A stretch of DNA of 64,000 nt from Campylobacter concisus (GCF_003048615.2 NZ_CP049263.1:1426001-1490000), one strand, 5' to 3'; numbered from the stretch's first letter, positions 1-9,529 are shown. Program-made: numbers and translations. Notes: generated by a model not told the origin, from the sequence alone.

Positions 1-965
1 TCTTCAAGCGTGGTATTAAATTTATCTAAAATTTCATCAGCTGCGCCATAAACTTTAAGGCGATTTTCTTGCTCGCTAATCAAAAAATTTACTATCTTTT
101 TCGCCCTTGCTTTTATGAAATTTTCTTTAAAACTGGCACTTAAAAACGTCTCTTTTACCGCGCTTAGTGCTTTAGCGAAATTTGAGCTTTCTAGCTCGCT
201 CTTGTTTTCATTTGTGATGCCATGGAGTGCTTGCTTTGACGAGATAGCGATGATATCTTCAAAAAGCTCGCCATAAGTTTGCCTAGCGTGCTTTAGCAAG
301 CTTTCAAGCTCGTCCTCGCCTAGCTTATCCTTTTGGTTGATGAAGCAAAGAGCCTTTATATCGTTTGTCCTTAAAATTTCTTCTACGCTTTCAAGCTCAC
401 TAGCCTTTGCAGCGTTGTTTGCGAGGCTTAGCCAGATCGCGCCACAGACCTTTTTTAGCGTATTTTTGGTCTCTTTTGTGTCGGCATCTCGTAGTGAGTT
501 TAGCCCGGGCGTGTCGATGAAATTTACCTCTTTTAAAATTTCACTTGGCGCATAAAGTGTCATGCTCTTTATCTGCTCGCTCATGGCGTTTAGCTCTGCA
601 AGCTCGCTGCTAGCTAGCAAGCTCTCGTTACCATTTGTAAATTTCACGCTAAGAAGTGGCATCTTTGCAAATTTTAGCCGCACAGCCTTTGCCGTGACAG
701 GCGTTAGACCTGATGGCAAGATGTTTTGTCCAAGCAGAGCGTTTAAAAATGTTGATTTGCCACTTGAAAACTGCCCTATAACAGCGATTAGAGGCGGCTC
801 ATTTAGAGTGTCGATTAGTAAATTTAGGCTCTCTTTTATCTCATCGCTTGCGTGCAGGCTTGGATCATTTAGCTCATTTACTAGCCTTGCTAGCTCACCC
901 TTAAAGTCACTTGTAAAAACCTTAAAATATCTCGCCTTATAGGCATTTATAAACTCATTAAACAT
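1..965 (-). CDS. Dynamin-like GTPase, second gene of a pair (3' end outside the window)
   Basis: About 321 codons are present; the C-terminus continues beyond position 1. The start ATG at 965 lies inside the last codons of the upstream gene (8-base overlap). The N-terminal GTPase domain is clear: a P-loop GQFSSGKST near residue 65 and the G3 motif FIDTPG about 80 residues later. Bacterial dynamin-like proteins (DLPs) bind and reshape or tether membranes. From memory, the C. jejuni pair Cj0411/Cj0412 encodes DLP1 and DLP2, which assemble together; the arrangement here matches, making this the DLP2-like partner. The stalk and membrane-binding tip lie outside the window, so the family call rests on the G domain and the tandem neighbour. 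Confidence 0.85.
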   Translation of the reverse strand, partial: MFNEFINAYKARYFKVFTSDFKGELARLVNELNDPSLHASDEIKESLNLLIDTLNEPPLIAVIGQFSSGKSTFLNALLGQNILPSGLTPVTAKAVRLKFAKMPLLSVKFTNGNESLLASSELAELNAMSEQIKSMTLYAPSEILKEVNFIDTPGLNSLRDADTKETKNTLKKVCGAIWLSLANNAAKASELESVEEILRTNDIKALCFINQKDKLGEDELESLLKHARQTYGELFEDIIAISSKQALHGITNENKSELESSNFAKALSAVKETFLSASFKENFIKARAKKIVNFLISEQENRLKVYGAADEILDKFNTTLE

Positions 966-3039
966 TTTCTAGCTCCCCTAAAAGCGAGCAAATTTCATCT
1001 TGCAGGGCGTTTTGCTCTTTTAGTTTTAAAAGTGAGTTTTGATTTTGCGAGCTAAGCTTTTCTAGCTCACGATCTAGCTCTTTTAGCCTCTTATCAAGCG
1101 TGGCTTTTTGAGTGGTTTCATAGGTTTTTATGAGATTTAAAAGGCGATTTTTTTCATGGTCAGTTAAAATTTCACAAAATTGAGAGATATTTTTATCTTT
1201 TAGTAAGCCCTCTTTTAAGCCTAAAAGTGCTTCACTTGCGTCACTTGAAATTTTAGCTCTAAATGCAGCTAAAAGCTCCTTAAATTCAAGCTTTACGCCC
1301 ATTTGCTCTAAAAAGTCATTTATGTTAAAAATCTCATCTTTGCTCATAGCATAATCATCAAAATTTAAAGCGATATTTTGCTCGCACGATCTTGTTTGCA
1401 CCAAAGTTTCGTTTCTAGCCTCTCTCATAAGTGCCATCACACCGTCTCGAAGTGTCGTTTTTGCGATTTGCTCTAGGCGATCTAAATTTAAGCTTTGCTT
1501 TTTGCTTTTGCAGTAGGTTATCTCGCTTTTTACCTTATCATTTAGGTTTTGCAAAAGCGTCTCAAGCCCCATTTTATAGATGTTTTTAGTGTTGCTACTT
1601 TCAAGCTTTGCAAGCTCATTTTTGGTTAGGCTTTCAAGTTTAGAGAAATTTTCGCTAAGTGCGTTTTTGACGTTTGCCTGCTCGTTTTGAAGCTTTTTAA
1701 GCTCCACTTCATAAGCTTTGAGCGACAAAATTTCAGCCTTAGTGGCTTCAAGCTTGCTATTTAGGATATTTTTTAGCTCCTTTTGATACGAGCTTAAGAT
1801 AAGGGCTGATTTTTTAGAATTTTTGCCAAAGAGCACCTCGTAAAGATAGTCCTTAAACTCCTCTACGCCGCTATTTGCAGCGCCTTCTAAGTAGCTTTTT
1901 GCACTAAGCGCAAAATAATCAATCTCCACGCCATTTATCTGTTCGCCAATCGCTTTTTTAGTGTAGTTTAGCGTCTCGTTTAGCTCTTTAGCGCTTAGCT
2001 CATCAGCGTGAGTTAGCACCACAGCAATCCTTACGATGTGCGAGTTTTCAAGGCATTTTTTCAAAAAGAGAGCGTCTTTTTGCGTGGCACTTTGTGAGGC
2101 GTTCATGAGGTGGGCTAAAAGGTCACACTCTCTCATAAAATTTGTAGTGATCTGCTCTCTTAAAACCACCGCATCATCGATGCCTGGCGTGTCTATGATG
2201 CAGACGTTGTCCTTTAAAAGCTCTAAGTCGTCATAAAGCTCGACGCTTTTTACGAGATTTGCTGTTTTTGAGCTTGAAGAGGTGTAGTTTTTTATCTCAC
2301 CTATGCCGATATCTACGCTTTTGCTTGGTAAATTTTCACTTGATATGCCAAGTACCAAAAGCTCATCTAAGGTGTAAAAATTTACCCTTGCAAAGCTATC
2401 TTTGGAGTATTTTAAAATGGTTAAATTTATCGTTTCTGGCACGTTTGAAGCGCCAAGGACGGACTTGTTTAAAAGGGCGTTTAAAAGGGTTGATTTGCCA
2501 GAATTTATGACGCCGCTTGCAGCTATGTTAAAAAGCGTTTCGTTTGATCTTTTTTTGGCAGCCATAAGCGCCTCTAAAAATGTTTTATCACTATCAAGTA
2601 AGCTTGCTTTTTCGTTTATCTCATTTAAAAAGTCTAGGTTTTTATGGAAGTGATCTTTTGGCTTGGTATGAGAAATTTTAGCCTCATTAGCGCCTTTGTT
2701 TTTGCTTATGATCTTTTCTAAAAAGGTAAATTTCTCATCATCTATGATCTTTTCATCGCACAATATTTTTAGGTATTTTACTATCTCATCACTTGAAATT
2801 TTAGCCTCGTTTAGTGCTTTAAGAGTCGCAAGCTGCGCACTTTGTATGCTAAATATATCTAGCTCAACCTTAAGCCTTTTTAGCACCGCTCTAAACTCAT
2901 CAAGCGCCATAAACTGGTCTAAATTTCTCTCGTCGCAAACTAGAAGAAGAGCTAGCAGATCTGGGTAAAATGGCACGCTAGCAGCAGCATTTGTGTAAAT
3001 TTTATTTGCACGCCAAGCCTGTTTTAAAAACTCATCCAT
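958..3039 (-). CDS. Dynamin-like GTPase, first gene of a pair (DLP1-like)
   Basis: A 693-residue protein. Residues 1-165 form a helical N-terminal region. The GTPase domain follows, with P-loop SGVINSGKST (about 175-184), G3 motif IDTPGID and a THAD motif in the G4 position. From about residue 400 the rest is heptad-rich, charged helix, as expected of a dynamin stalk, and it ends in a Lys/Glu-rich coiled coil. No transmembrane segment or signal peptide is seen, which fits a cytosolic protein that associates with membrane. It overlaps the downstream DLP gene, so the two are very likely translated together as a complex. It is longer at its N-terminus than its partner. The role in Campylobacter is still inferred (membrane tethering or repair). 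Confidence 0.85.
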   Translation of the reverse strand: MDEFLKQAWRANKIYTNAAASVPFYPDLLALLLVCDERNLDQFMALDEFRAVLKRLKVELDIFSIQSAQLATLKALNEAKISSDEIVKYLKILCDEKIIDDEKFTFLEKIISKNKGANEAKISHTKPKDHFHKNLDFLNEINEKASLLDSDKTFLEALMAAKKRSNETLFNIAASGVINSGKSTLLNALLNKSVLGASNVPETINLTILKYSKDSFARVNFYTLDELLVLGISSENLPSKSVDIGIGEIKNYTSSSSKTANLVKSVELYDDLELLKDNVCIIDTPGIDDAVVLREQITTNFMRECDLLAHLMNASQSATQKDALFLKKCLENSHIVRIAVVLTHADELSAKELNETLNYTKKAIGEQINGVEIDYFALSAKSYLEGAANSGVEEFKDYLYEVLFGKNSKKSALILSSYQKELKNILNSKLEATKAEILSLKAYEVELKKLQNEQANVKNALSENFSKLESLTKNELAKLESSNTKNIYKMGLETLLQNLNDKVKSEITYCKSKKQSLNLDRLEQIAKTTLRDGVMALMREARNETLVQTRSCEQNIALNFDDYAMSKDEIFNINDFLEQMGVKLEFKELLAAFRAKISSDASEALLGLKEGLLKDKNISQFCEILTDHEKNRLLNLIKTYETTQKATLDKRLKELDRELEKLSSQNQNSLLKLKEQNALQDEICSLLGELENV

Positions 3040-3242
3040 AAAGACTCTTTTTATTGATATTTTGGGATTTTATTAAATTTTTACTTATGAAGCTATCAAA
3101 GAAGAGTTACGAGCTTTAGTAGATAGTAAAATATAATTTTAACTTCTCAAAATAGCGAATTTGCTCTTATTTGAATGAACTAGAGCATGCTTTTAAAATG
3201 TAATACTTTTAAACTTAAAGATATTTATTTTAGTAGCAAAAT

Positions 3243-3989
3243 TTATCTTGCATAAAACATCGCAACCAAACCGCGGTTTATATCTTTCGTATCGCCATCA
3301 TCTATCTTTGTAACCTTTGAGATGCTCACACTTTTATCGCTATTTATCGTGAAAGTGAGCTCAATAACTCTCTCATTTACCTTTCTAGCATTTTCACCAA
3401 AATAGATCACTTCTGGCTCTTTTTGCGAGTAGTAGGCGGCATATTTGCTTTGGGCTACGACGTTGTCAAAGACCCATTTTTGTTTGATATCCAAATTTTG
3501 AGCAAGCTCATTTTTAAACTCAAGGTCACAGCTAACAGAGGCTAGGTAGCCAGCACTTTCTTTTGTCGGATCAAATTTACAGTGCTTGTTTGCAATTGAT
3601 AAAATAGTCTCTTTATCTATGCTTTTACCACTTTTTAATATGCTATTTGCACTATCAAGTGCTAGCTCTAAGCTGTTATCAACTCTTTTTTGCTGAGCAG
3701 CTTTTGCATTATTTAGAGCTTTTATGTAGCCGCTATTTTTTCTTTCAAACTCATCTTCAAGCACATTTTTCCCCACAACGCAACTTACTTTAACCACTTT
3801 TTTATCGTCACTACTGATGTCTTGCCACTGAGTGCTTGTACAGCCCTTAAAGCTATCTATCGCTGAGCCTATTGTTATTGATTTGTTACCTTTTAAAATG
3901 TAGTTTTTAACAATACCTATGTTGCTTTCCTTGCAGCCCACTAATAATAAAAGTGCGCTAAATCCTAGAAATAGAGCCTTTTTCATCAT
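3243..3989 (-). CDS. Predicted lipoprotein of unknown function
   Basis: A 248-residue protein with a lipoprotein signal: MMKKALFLGF, a hydrophobic stretch, then LLVGC with the lipidated Cys at residue 19. The second ATG (3986) is an equally good start behind an AAAAGG ribosome site. The mature part is mixed alpha/beta and Lys-rich, with internal Cys residues near 50, 70, 136 and 154 that could form disulfides. I do not recognise a family. It stands alone: 203 non-coding bases precede the DLP genes and 190 AT-rich bases separate it from tsaD. It is probably a periplasm-facing, membrane-anchored protein. Confidence 0.75.
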   Translation of the reverse strand: MMKKALFLGFSALLLLVGCKESNIGIVKNYILKGNKSITIGSAIDSFKGCTSTQWQDISSDDKKVVKVSCVVGKNVLEDEFERKNSGYIKALNNAKAAQQKRVDNSLELALDSANSILKSGKSIDKETILSIANKHCKFDPTKESAGYLASVSCDLEFKNELAQNLDIKQKWVFDNVVAQSKYAAYYSQKEPEVIYFGENARKVNERVIELTFTINSDKSVSISKVTKIDDGDTKDINRGLVAMFYAR

Positions 3990-4179
3990 TTTACCTTTTT
4001 GTAAATTTGATGAAATAGTACCAAACTAAAGTTTAAATTATTATGATTTTATTAAAATAAATTACATAAATATAATTTATTAAAATAATTATTGAAAATT
4101 TAAGCTTGAAATAGCGCAAATTTGTATTGTTTTAAAAATTTAAAAATAGAAAATTTTAAATAAAAGGTTTTGAAGAAAA

Positions 4180-5190
4180 TTATAGATCTAGCTCAAATTT
4201 CTTAAAGCTAACCCTTGGGTTTATAGTTAGCTTATCATGCGAGATAAACTCTTTTTTTAAGTATTTCTCACGCCCAGCTCTTGCTATCATCAGCGCGTTA
4301 TCAGAGCAAAACGCAAGCGGGGCTAGCAAAAGCTCACATCCATTTTCTTGACAAAGCGCTTCAAGCCTTTTTCGTAAATTTAAATTTGCACTTGCTCCAC
4401 CAACCACGCCAAAACGCTTGAAATTTCTTAGCTTAAAAACCTTTTCAAGCTTATTTAAGATGTGTTCACAGGCCGTATTTTCAAAGGCGTAGCAAATATC
4501 TGAGATATCTTTTTGTGTGATAGTTTCAAGCTTTGAAATTTCAACCCTGACTTGGTTTTTAAGCCCCGAAAAGCTGTATTCAAGGCGTTTGTCGTGAAGA
4601 AGTGGGACGGTAAATTTAAACCTCTCTTTATCTTCGCACAAAAGTGCATTTTGCTGTACCACAGCACCCCCTGGATAGCCAAGATCAAGCATCTTTGCCA
4701 CCTTGTCAAAGCTCTCACCAAAGCTATCATCGCTTGTGCTTGCAAGCTCCAAAATCTCGCCATTTTCGCTAATCTCAAGAATCATCGTATGTCCGCCACT
4801 AACTAGCAAAACGCCAAGTGGGAAGGTGGCTTCATGGTCTAAAAATAGCGAGTAGATGTGGCCAACTAGGTGATTTACGGCGATTAGTGGGATATTTAGG
4901 GCGATGCTTAGCGCCTTTGCCATGCTCACACCTCCTATCAGGCTCACGCTTAGCCCTGGCTCGTTTGTCACAGCGATCGCGTTTATATCTTTTAAATTTG
5001 GCAAGATGTCATTTAAAAGTGCTGGCAGCGCCTTTGTATGAAGCCTTGCCGCAAGCTCTGGAACCACGCCACCAAAGATAGCGTGCTCCTCTTCTTGCGA
5101 GATCTTTTTATAATAAATTTGCTCCAGCGTCTCTTCGTCTATGAGCGCGACAGAGCTATCATCGCAGCTACTTTCGATGCCAAGTATCAT
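4180..5190 (-). CDS. tsaD: tRNA N6-threonylcarbamoyladenosine transferase TsaD
   Basis: A 336-residue protein of the Kae1/TsaD/Gcp family, which moves the threonylcarbamoyl group from TC-AMP to A37 of ANN-decoding tRNAs together with TsaB and TsaE. The sequence shows the start MILGIESSCDDSS and the metal-binding HLVGH (His107 and His111). It also has the ASKH-fold glycine motifs LVSGGHT and VGGASAN, and a late SDNALMIA with the third metal ligand Asp. Length is normal. It overlaps the upstream pgp1 by 4 bases (ATGA), and the pair lies in the pgp1-dxr-cdsA order remembered from C. jejuni. Confidence 0.96.
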   Translation of the reverse strand: MILGIESSCDDSSVALIDEETLEQIYYKKISQEEEHAIFGGVVPELAARLHTKALPALLNDILPNLKDINAIAVTNEPGLSVSLIGGVSMAKALSIALNIPLIAVNHLVGHIYSLFLDHEATFPLGVLLVSGGHTMILEISENGEILELASTSDDSFGESFDKVAKMLDLGYPGGAVVQQNALLCEDKERFKFTVPLLHDKRLEYSFSGLKNQVRVEISKLETITQKDISDICYAFENTACEHILNKLEKVFKLRNFKRFGVVGGASANLNLRKRLEALCQENGCELLLAPLAFCSDNALMIARAGREKYLKKEFISHDKLTINPRVSFKKFELDL

Positions 5191-6485
5191 CTAAACTCCG
5201 CTAGTATCATGCCAGCAAATTTCTCTTTGCCACTTTCACTTTTGTAAAACTCAACTCGGTAAATTTTGCCATCTTTATCTATGCTATAGCTTTTGTTTAG
5301 GCTGTTTTTATCGATCTCTTGCTCGCTCTCATCAACACTTTTAGTGCCGTATCCTATGACATTTACGCGCACATTTTTGAGAGCTTTTATCTTAAAGCTC
5401 TTTTTAACGCTAAATTTATCGCCGCTTTTTAGCACCTGCTCGTTGCCATCGCTCATAAGAGAAATTTTATCAAGTGGCTTTGCAAACTCGAAGTATTGCG
5501 GTTTTAGCCTAGTGACAGAGCGGTTGCCATACTGCACTTTGTAAGTCTCTTTTTCTTTTATAACGGCGATTAGTGGATTTGGCGAGTGGTAGCTTAGCTC
5601 GCCCTTTTTAAATGGGACAAAATTTATCACAGGTTTTAAATTTTTAAGGCTAAGAGCGTAGCTGTCAAATAGCTCAAGCCTAATCTCTTTTTCGATCGCT
5701 TTTTTCACGCTTTTGACATCGAGCTCAAAGGGCCTAGTAAAGCTAATGCCAGCCTTTTTCATATACTCCTCGATCGCTATAAGGTGATAATATGTCCTTT
5801 GCTCGGCGTTTAAATTTTTACTAGCTTCGTTTGCAAAGGCGGACTTGTTTTGCGTGATCGCGTAATAGGTGAGGCTTTTTAGCATCTCTTTGTCGCCCAT
5901 CGCTGTGTGCGTATTTTTTACGTGATACTGATGTTTTGGATCTATAAGGTGCTTATTTAGCACGTCTTTTACGCTTGAGGCGATGCTTTCAAGCTCTGGG
6001 TACTTTGAGCCTGGTAGTGTGCTTTGGTCTATGATGCAGGTATTGCCCCATTTGTCGGGATTTTCGTCCTTATTTATAAAAGTATCTCTGTAATATCCGC
6101 TGCCATCGTGTAAATTTAAAATGAGAGTGACGTTTTTGTCGGTGATAACGTCTTTTATCTTCATCACCGAGTTGTAGTCTGGATCGTCTTTATCGACGTG
6201 GGCGAATTTTCTATTCATATCGCCCTTTGTGCCGCGACTTCGCTCGATGATACTTGGGAAATTTAAATTTGGCACAACCCAAAGCGAGCCTTTTGTGATA
6301 TTATAGTCAGTCGCCACGATAGAGGCCGCCAAAAAGCCGCCTGGCTCGTCGCCTTGTATGCCACCGATTAAGAGCATAGTATTGCTACTTGGCTCACCTT
6401 TTTTGATAAGTGCATAGTCCAGTGCGCCTGCATTTGCAAGGCTTGCAGCCGCTAGAGCTGCTAGAAAAAGTCTAAATTTACGCAT
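5187..6485 (-). CDS. pgp1: Peptidoglycan DL-carboxypeptidase Pgp1/Csd4 (cell-shape determinant)
   Basis: A 432-residue periplasmic protein with signal peptide MRKFRLFLAALAAASLANA. The M14-like zinc peptidase domain has GGIQGDEPGG (Gln44, Glu47) and LNLHDGSG (His126). Gln in place of the usual first His ligand is a hallmark of H. pylori Csd4 and C. jejuni Pgp1. FANEASK supplies the likely catalytic Glu220. The C-terminal 200 residues would be the beta-rich accessory domains. The enzyme trims tripeptide stems to dipeptides in peptidoglycan and is needed for helical shape. It overlaps tsaD by 4 bases and shares one base with uraA, so it is co-transcribed. Family recognition is firm. Confidence 0.92.
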   Translation of the reverse strand: MRKFRLFLAALAAASLANAGALDYALIKKGEPSSNTMLLIGGIQGDEPGGFLAASIVATDYNITKGSLWVVPNLNFPSIIERSRGTKGDMNRKFAHVDKDDPDYNSVMKIKDVITDKNVTLILNLHDGSGYYRDTFINKDENPDKWGNTCIIDQSTLPGSKYPELESIASSVKDVLNKHLIDPKHQYHVKNTHTAMGDKEMLKSLTYYAITQNKSAFANEASKNLNAEQRTYYHLIAIEEYMKKAGISFTRPFELDVKSVKKAIEKEIRLELFDSYALSLKNLKPVINFVPFKKGELSYHSPNPLIAVIKEKETYKVQYGNRSVTRLKPQYFEFAKPLDKISLMSDGNEQVLKSGDKFSVKKSFKIKALKNVRVNVIGYGTKSVDESEQEIDKNSLNKSYSIDKDGKIYRVEFYKSESGKEKFAGMILAEFR

Positions 6486-7720
6486 TAATATCCTTCGTAA
6501 TGCTTTGTTTTTGGCAAAAGCAAATTTAAAACTATACCAGTAACCGCGCCAAGTCCGATACCTGAAAATTTAACCGCACCAAGATCAAGCACCATGCCGC
6601 CGATGGCAAAGATGAAGATGAGGGCTACGATTATCATATTTCTAGGATCGGCAAGATCGACTCTGTTTTTTATAAGTGTCTCCATGCCAACGCTTGCGAT
6701 GATGCCAAAAAGTAGCAGCATGATACCGCCGATAACTGGAGCTGGGATGGTCGAGAGCACCGCGCCAAGCTTGCCAACGAAGGCTAGCACGATAGCAGTG
6801 ATCGCTGCAAAGGTCATGATTGCTGGATTATACGCTTTAGTAAGGCTAACTGCGCCTGTGACCTCTGAGTAGGTGGTGTTTGGCGGACCACCAAAGGCAG
6901 CAGCTAGCGAGGTGGCTAGACCGTCGCCTAAAAGGGTGTTTTTAAGACCTGGATTTTTCAAAAAATCCTCTTTTGTGACGTTTGATATAGCGAGCATATC
7001 GCCGATGTGCTCGATCGCTGGGGCGATGGCGATAGGTATCATATAGATGATCGCTTCAAGTTCAAATTTTGGTGCGCTAAAGCTTGGCACTCTAAACCAA
7101 GGGGCGCTTGCGATGGCGCTAAAATCAACCATGCCAAAGCAGTAAGCCACGATGTAGCCAGCGATGATGCCAAGCAGGATCGGTATGAGCCTAAACATCC
7201 CCCGTCCTAGCATCATGACAACGATAGTAGCTATAAGCGAGGTGGCTGCTACCATCATAGCTACGTTTTGAGTGTAGGTTTCGGTAGCTGAAGTAGCCAT
7301 CTTAACGGCATTTGGAGCTAATATCAGACCTATGGTCATGATGACTGGACCAACGACAACTGGAGGCAAAATTTTATGCAAAATTTTCTCTCCGCCAAAG
7401 CGAACGACAAGACTTAGTGCGACGTAGAAAAATCCAGCAAATATAACGCCGCCCATGGTCACTGGTATGCCCCATTTTTCGATGCCGTACTGAAGCGGAG
7501 CGATGAAGGCAAACGAGCTTGCTAAAAAAATAGGCGGAACATTTTTTCTAGTTATTAGCTGAAAAAGCAGCGTGCCAAGGCCAGCCGTAAAGAGCGCTAC
7601 GTTTGCATCAAGCCCCGTAAGAATAGGCACGAGCACGAGCGCGCCAAAGGCGACAAATAAAAACTGCACACCGATCAAGCTTTGCCTAAGATCAAATTTA
7701 TACCCCTCATACCTTTGCAT
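6485..7720 (-). CDS. uraA: Uracil/xanthine permease family transporter (UraA-like)
   Basis: A 411-residue inner-membrane protein of the nucleobase-ascorbate transporter (NCS2) family with about 12-14 hydrophobic segments. Diagnostic parts are PIFLASSFAFIAP in the first half and IAIAPAIEHIGDM, carrying the conserved Glu-His of the substrate site. A GGPPNTTYSEV loop follows, matching the GGxPxTTYxE signature of uracil transporters rather than the QNxGxxxxT signature of xanthine/urate transporters. Uracil-proton symport is therefore the best call. It sits between dxr and pgp1 with overlaps at both ends (14 bases with dxr, 1 with pgp1), so it is transcribed with cell-wall and isoprenoid genes. 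Confidence 0.9.
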   Translation of the reverse strand: MQRYEGYKFDLRQSLIGVQFLFVAFGALVLVPILTGLDANVALFTAGLGTLLFQLITRKNVPPIFLASSFAFIAPLQYGIEKWGIPVTMGGVIFAGFFYVALSLVVRFGGEKILHKILPPVVVGPVIMTIGLILAPNAVKMATSATETYTQNVAMMVAATSLIATIVVMMLGRGMFRLIPILLGIIAGYIVAYCFGMVDFSAIASAPWFRVPSFSAPKFELEAIIYMIPIAIAPAIEHIGDMLAISNVTKEDFLKNPGLKNTLLGDGLATSLAAAFGGPPNTTYSEVTGAVSLTKAYNPAIMTFAAITAIVLAFVGKLGAVLSTIPAPVIGGIMLLLFGIIASVGMETLIKNRVDLADPRNMIIVALIFIFAIGGMVLDLGAVKFSGIGLGAVTGIVLNLLLPKTKHYEGY

Positions 7721-8804
7721 TTAGCATCCTTTTTGCGTATTCTCGAACCTCTTTATCAACTTCATAAATTTCATCTACGCTTGAAATTTTAAGACTCTTA
7801 AATTTCTTAGCCAAGCCCAAAATGAGCCTTGAGATATCCAAAAATGAGCACTTTTTCTCTAAAAAGCTAAATACTCCAACCTCGTTTGCAGCGTTTATTA
7901 CAACACCTAGATCAGGGTTTGCCAAGACTTCATCTTTTAGTGAAAAGACTGGATACTTTTTAAGGCTGATCTTGTGAAATTTGATATTTTTTAGATCAAG
8001 TAAATTTGCGTGCGAGACGATATTTTGCTCAACTTTTTCAAAGATAGCATGCGCGATAGCTAGCTTCATATCTGCTCGCGAGAGATGCATTGTGCTTGAG
8101 CCGTCTACGAACTCGACTACGGCGTGGATGGCTGAGGTTGGCTCTATCACGGCCTCGATATCTTTTATGCCGTAAAGCCAGTAGGCCTCCATCACCTCAA
8201 AAAGCTTGTTTGTCATCGTCGCGCTATCAATTGTTATCTTTGCGCCCATATCCCAGTTTGGGTGTTTTAGCGCGTCGCTTGGCGTGGCATCTTTTAGAAA
8301 TTTGATCGGCTTTTTATAAAATGCCCCGCCACTTGCTGTGATGATAAGCTTGCTTGTGGTAGTTTTGTTTTCTAGTAGAAATTTAAGCCCAAAATGCTCG
8401 CTGTCAATTGGCAAAATTTCTCTTGTTTTTAAAAATTTGCCGCCAACTACAAGGCTCTCTTTGTTTGCAAGTGCCAGCTTTTTACCAAGTGCTTGCGTCT
8501 TTAGACTAGGAGCAAGTCCAGCAAAGCCAACAAGGGCGTTTATCACCTTTTTTGAGCTTGAAATTTCAAGCATTTCTAGCAGTCCAACTTCACCAAAAAA
8601 GACGTTTTTAGCTTCAACATTTTTTACATTTTTAGCCAGCTTTTCATCGCCCACGCAGACAAATTTTGGCCTAAATTTTAAAATTTGCTCGTTTAGAAGA
8701 TCAACATTTTTAGCGCAGCTTAGCGCCTCAACCTCTACATTAAATTTTTCGCAAAGATTAAGAGCATTTTTGCCGATCGAGCCAGTTGAGCCAAGTATTA
8801 CCAC
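7707..8804 (-). CDS. dxr: 1-deoxy-D-xylulose 5-phosphate reductoisomerase
   Basis: This enzyme converts DXP to 2-C-methyl-D-erythritol 4-phosphate with NADPH, the second step of the MEP isoprenoid route; the first step (dxs) is at 46.8-48.7 kb. The NADPH-binding GSTGSIG motif is at the N-terminus, metal and substrate motifs SEHFGLKFLL and TASGGAFY are in the middle, and NAANEVGVFSFL is near the end. The reading frame is open to a TTG at 8816, but the GTG at 8804 gives the usual start (M)VILGSTGSIG, so I chose it. Neither has a strong ribosome site. It begins inside the end of cdsA, which suggests translational coupling. Confidence 0.95.
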   Translation of the reverse strand: MVILGSTGSIGKNALNLCEKFNVEVEALSCAKNVDLLNEQILKFRPKFVCVGDEKLAKNVKNVEAKNVFFGEVGLLEMLEISSSKKVINALVGFAGLAPSLKTQALGKKLALANKESLVVGGKFLKTREILPIDSEHFGLKFLLENKTTTSKLIITASGGAFYKKPIKFLKDATPSDALKHPNWDMGAKITIDSATMTNKLFEVMEAYWLYGIKDIEAVIEPTSAIHAVVEFVDGSSTMHLSRADMKLAIAHAIFEKVEQNIVSHANLLDLKNIKFHKISLKKYPVFSLKDEVLANPDLGVVINAANEVGVFSFLEKKCSFLDISRLILGLAKKFKSLKISSVDEIYEVDKEVREYAKRMLNAKV

Positions 8805-9529
8805 GATAGCGACCAAAGTAGCGCAACAACGCCAAATAAATAGCCATCTATCCTATCAAGCATGCCGCCGTGACCTGGGAAAAGCGCGCCACTGTCTTTG
8901 ACACCGCAAAGTCTTTTTAAGTAGCTCTCAAAGAGATCTCCCCAGACCGCAAAGACGCAGACTAAAAAGCTTGAAAATAGAATTTGAAAAAATCCATCTG
9001 TTACGAAATTTCCAACTACGCAGCCAACTATAGTGCCCACTATCACGCCGCCAACTGCGCCTTCTATGGTTTTGTTTGGTGAGCTTGGGCTAAACGGATG
9101 CTTGCCAAAGGCTTTGCCAACGAAAAATGCGCCACTATCGCTTGCAACGACGCTTAAGATAAGCCATGCAAGATAGCCCATGCCATACTCTGAATAAAGC
9201 ATCCACATCATAAATATAGGAGTTGTCGGATAGACAAAAGGGGCGACTAGCTTTAAATTTTCGCTTTTTATGTGTGCAAGGATAGATGCTACCAGCATGA
9301 TAGCTAGGATCGCGATGAAGATCGGATTTGTAAAATATGTAAGCACGTAAAATGCGAGTGCTGCATAAACTAGCTGTTTGTGATCGATGCCGTAAAGCTT
9401 GAGCGACTCATTAAAGGCAAAGTAAAGCACAGCGCCAAGCAAAATAAAATTTAAAATATAATTATCTATAAAAAAAACTACCAAAATAGCAACAAACATC
9501 AAAACGCCAGTGATAATGCGTGAGGACAT
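8798..9529 (-). CDS. cdsA: Phosphatidate cytidylyltransferase
   Basis: A 243-residue membrane enzyme that makes CDP-diacylglycerol from phosphatidic acid and CTP, the branch point to phosphatidylethanolamine and phosphatidylglycerol. About seven hydrophobic helices are visible. The C-terminal family signature is complete: SYLKRLCGVKDSGALF followed by PGHGGMLDRID, with the catalytic Asp pair. The start ATG has an AAGGAG site 5 bases upstream. It is the first gene of the cdsA-dxr-uraA-pgp1-tsaD run; the promoter should lie in the roughly 60 AT-rich bases just above it. Confidence 0.94.
   Translation of the reverse strand: MSSRIITGVLMFVAILVVFFIDNYILNFILLGAVLYFAFNESLKLYGIDHKQLVYAALAFYVLTYFTNPIFIAILAIMLVASILAHIKSENLKLVAPFVYPTTPIFMMWMLYSEYGMGYLAWLILSVVASDSGAFFVGKAFGKHPFSPSSPNKTIEGAVGGVIVGTIVGCVVGNFVTDGFFQILFSSFLVCVFAVWGDLFESYLKRLCGVKDSGALFPGHGGMLDRIDGYLFGVVALLWSLSW

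Noticed and set aside
562-942. Plus-strand 126-codon frame in the DLP locus
   Set aside because: The minus strand carries a clear GTPase domain here.
3077-3136. Plus-strand stretch TYEAIKEELRALVDSKI ending in a stop
   Set aside because: Looks protein-like but is only 19 codons without a start; could be a remnant, too short to call.
8338-8901. Plus-strand 187-codon open frame opposite dxr and cdsA
   Set aside because: Both genes beneath it have full conserved motifs; Ser/Phe/Leu-rich shadow frame.
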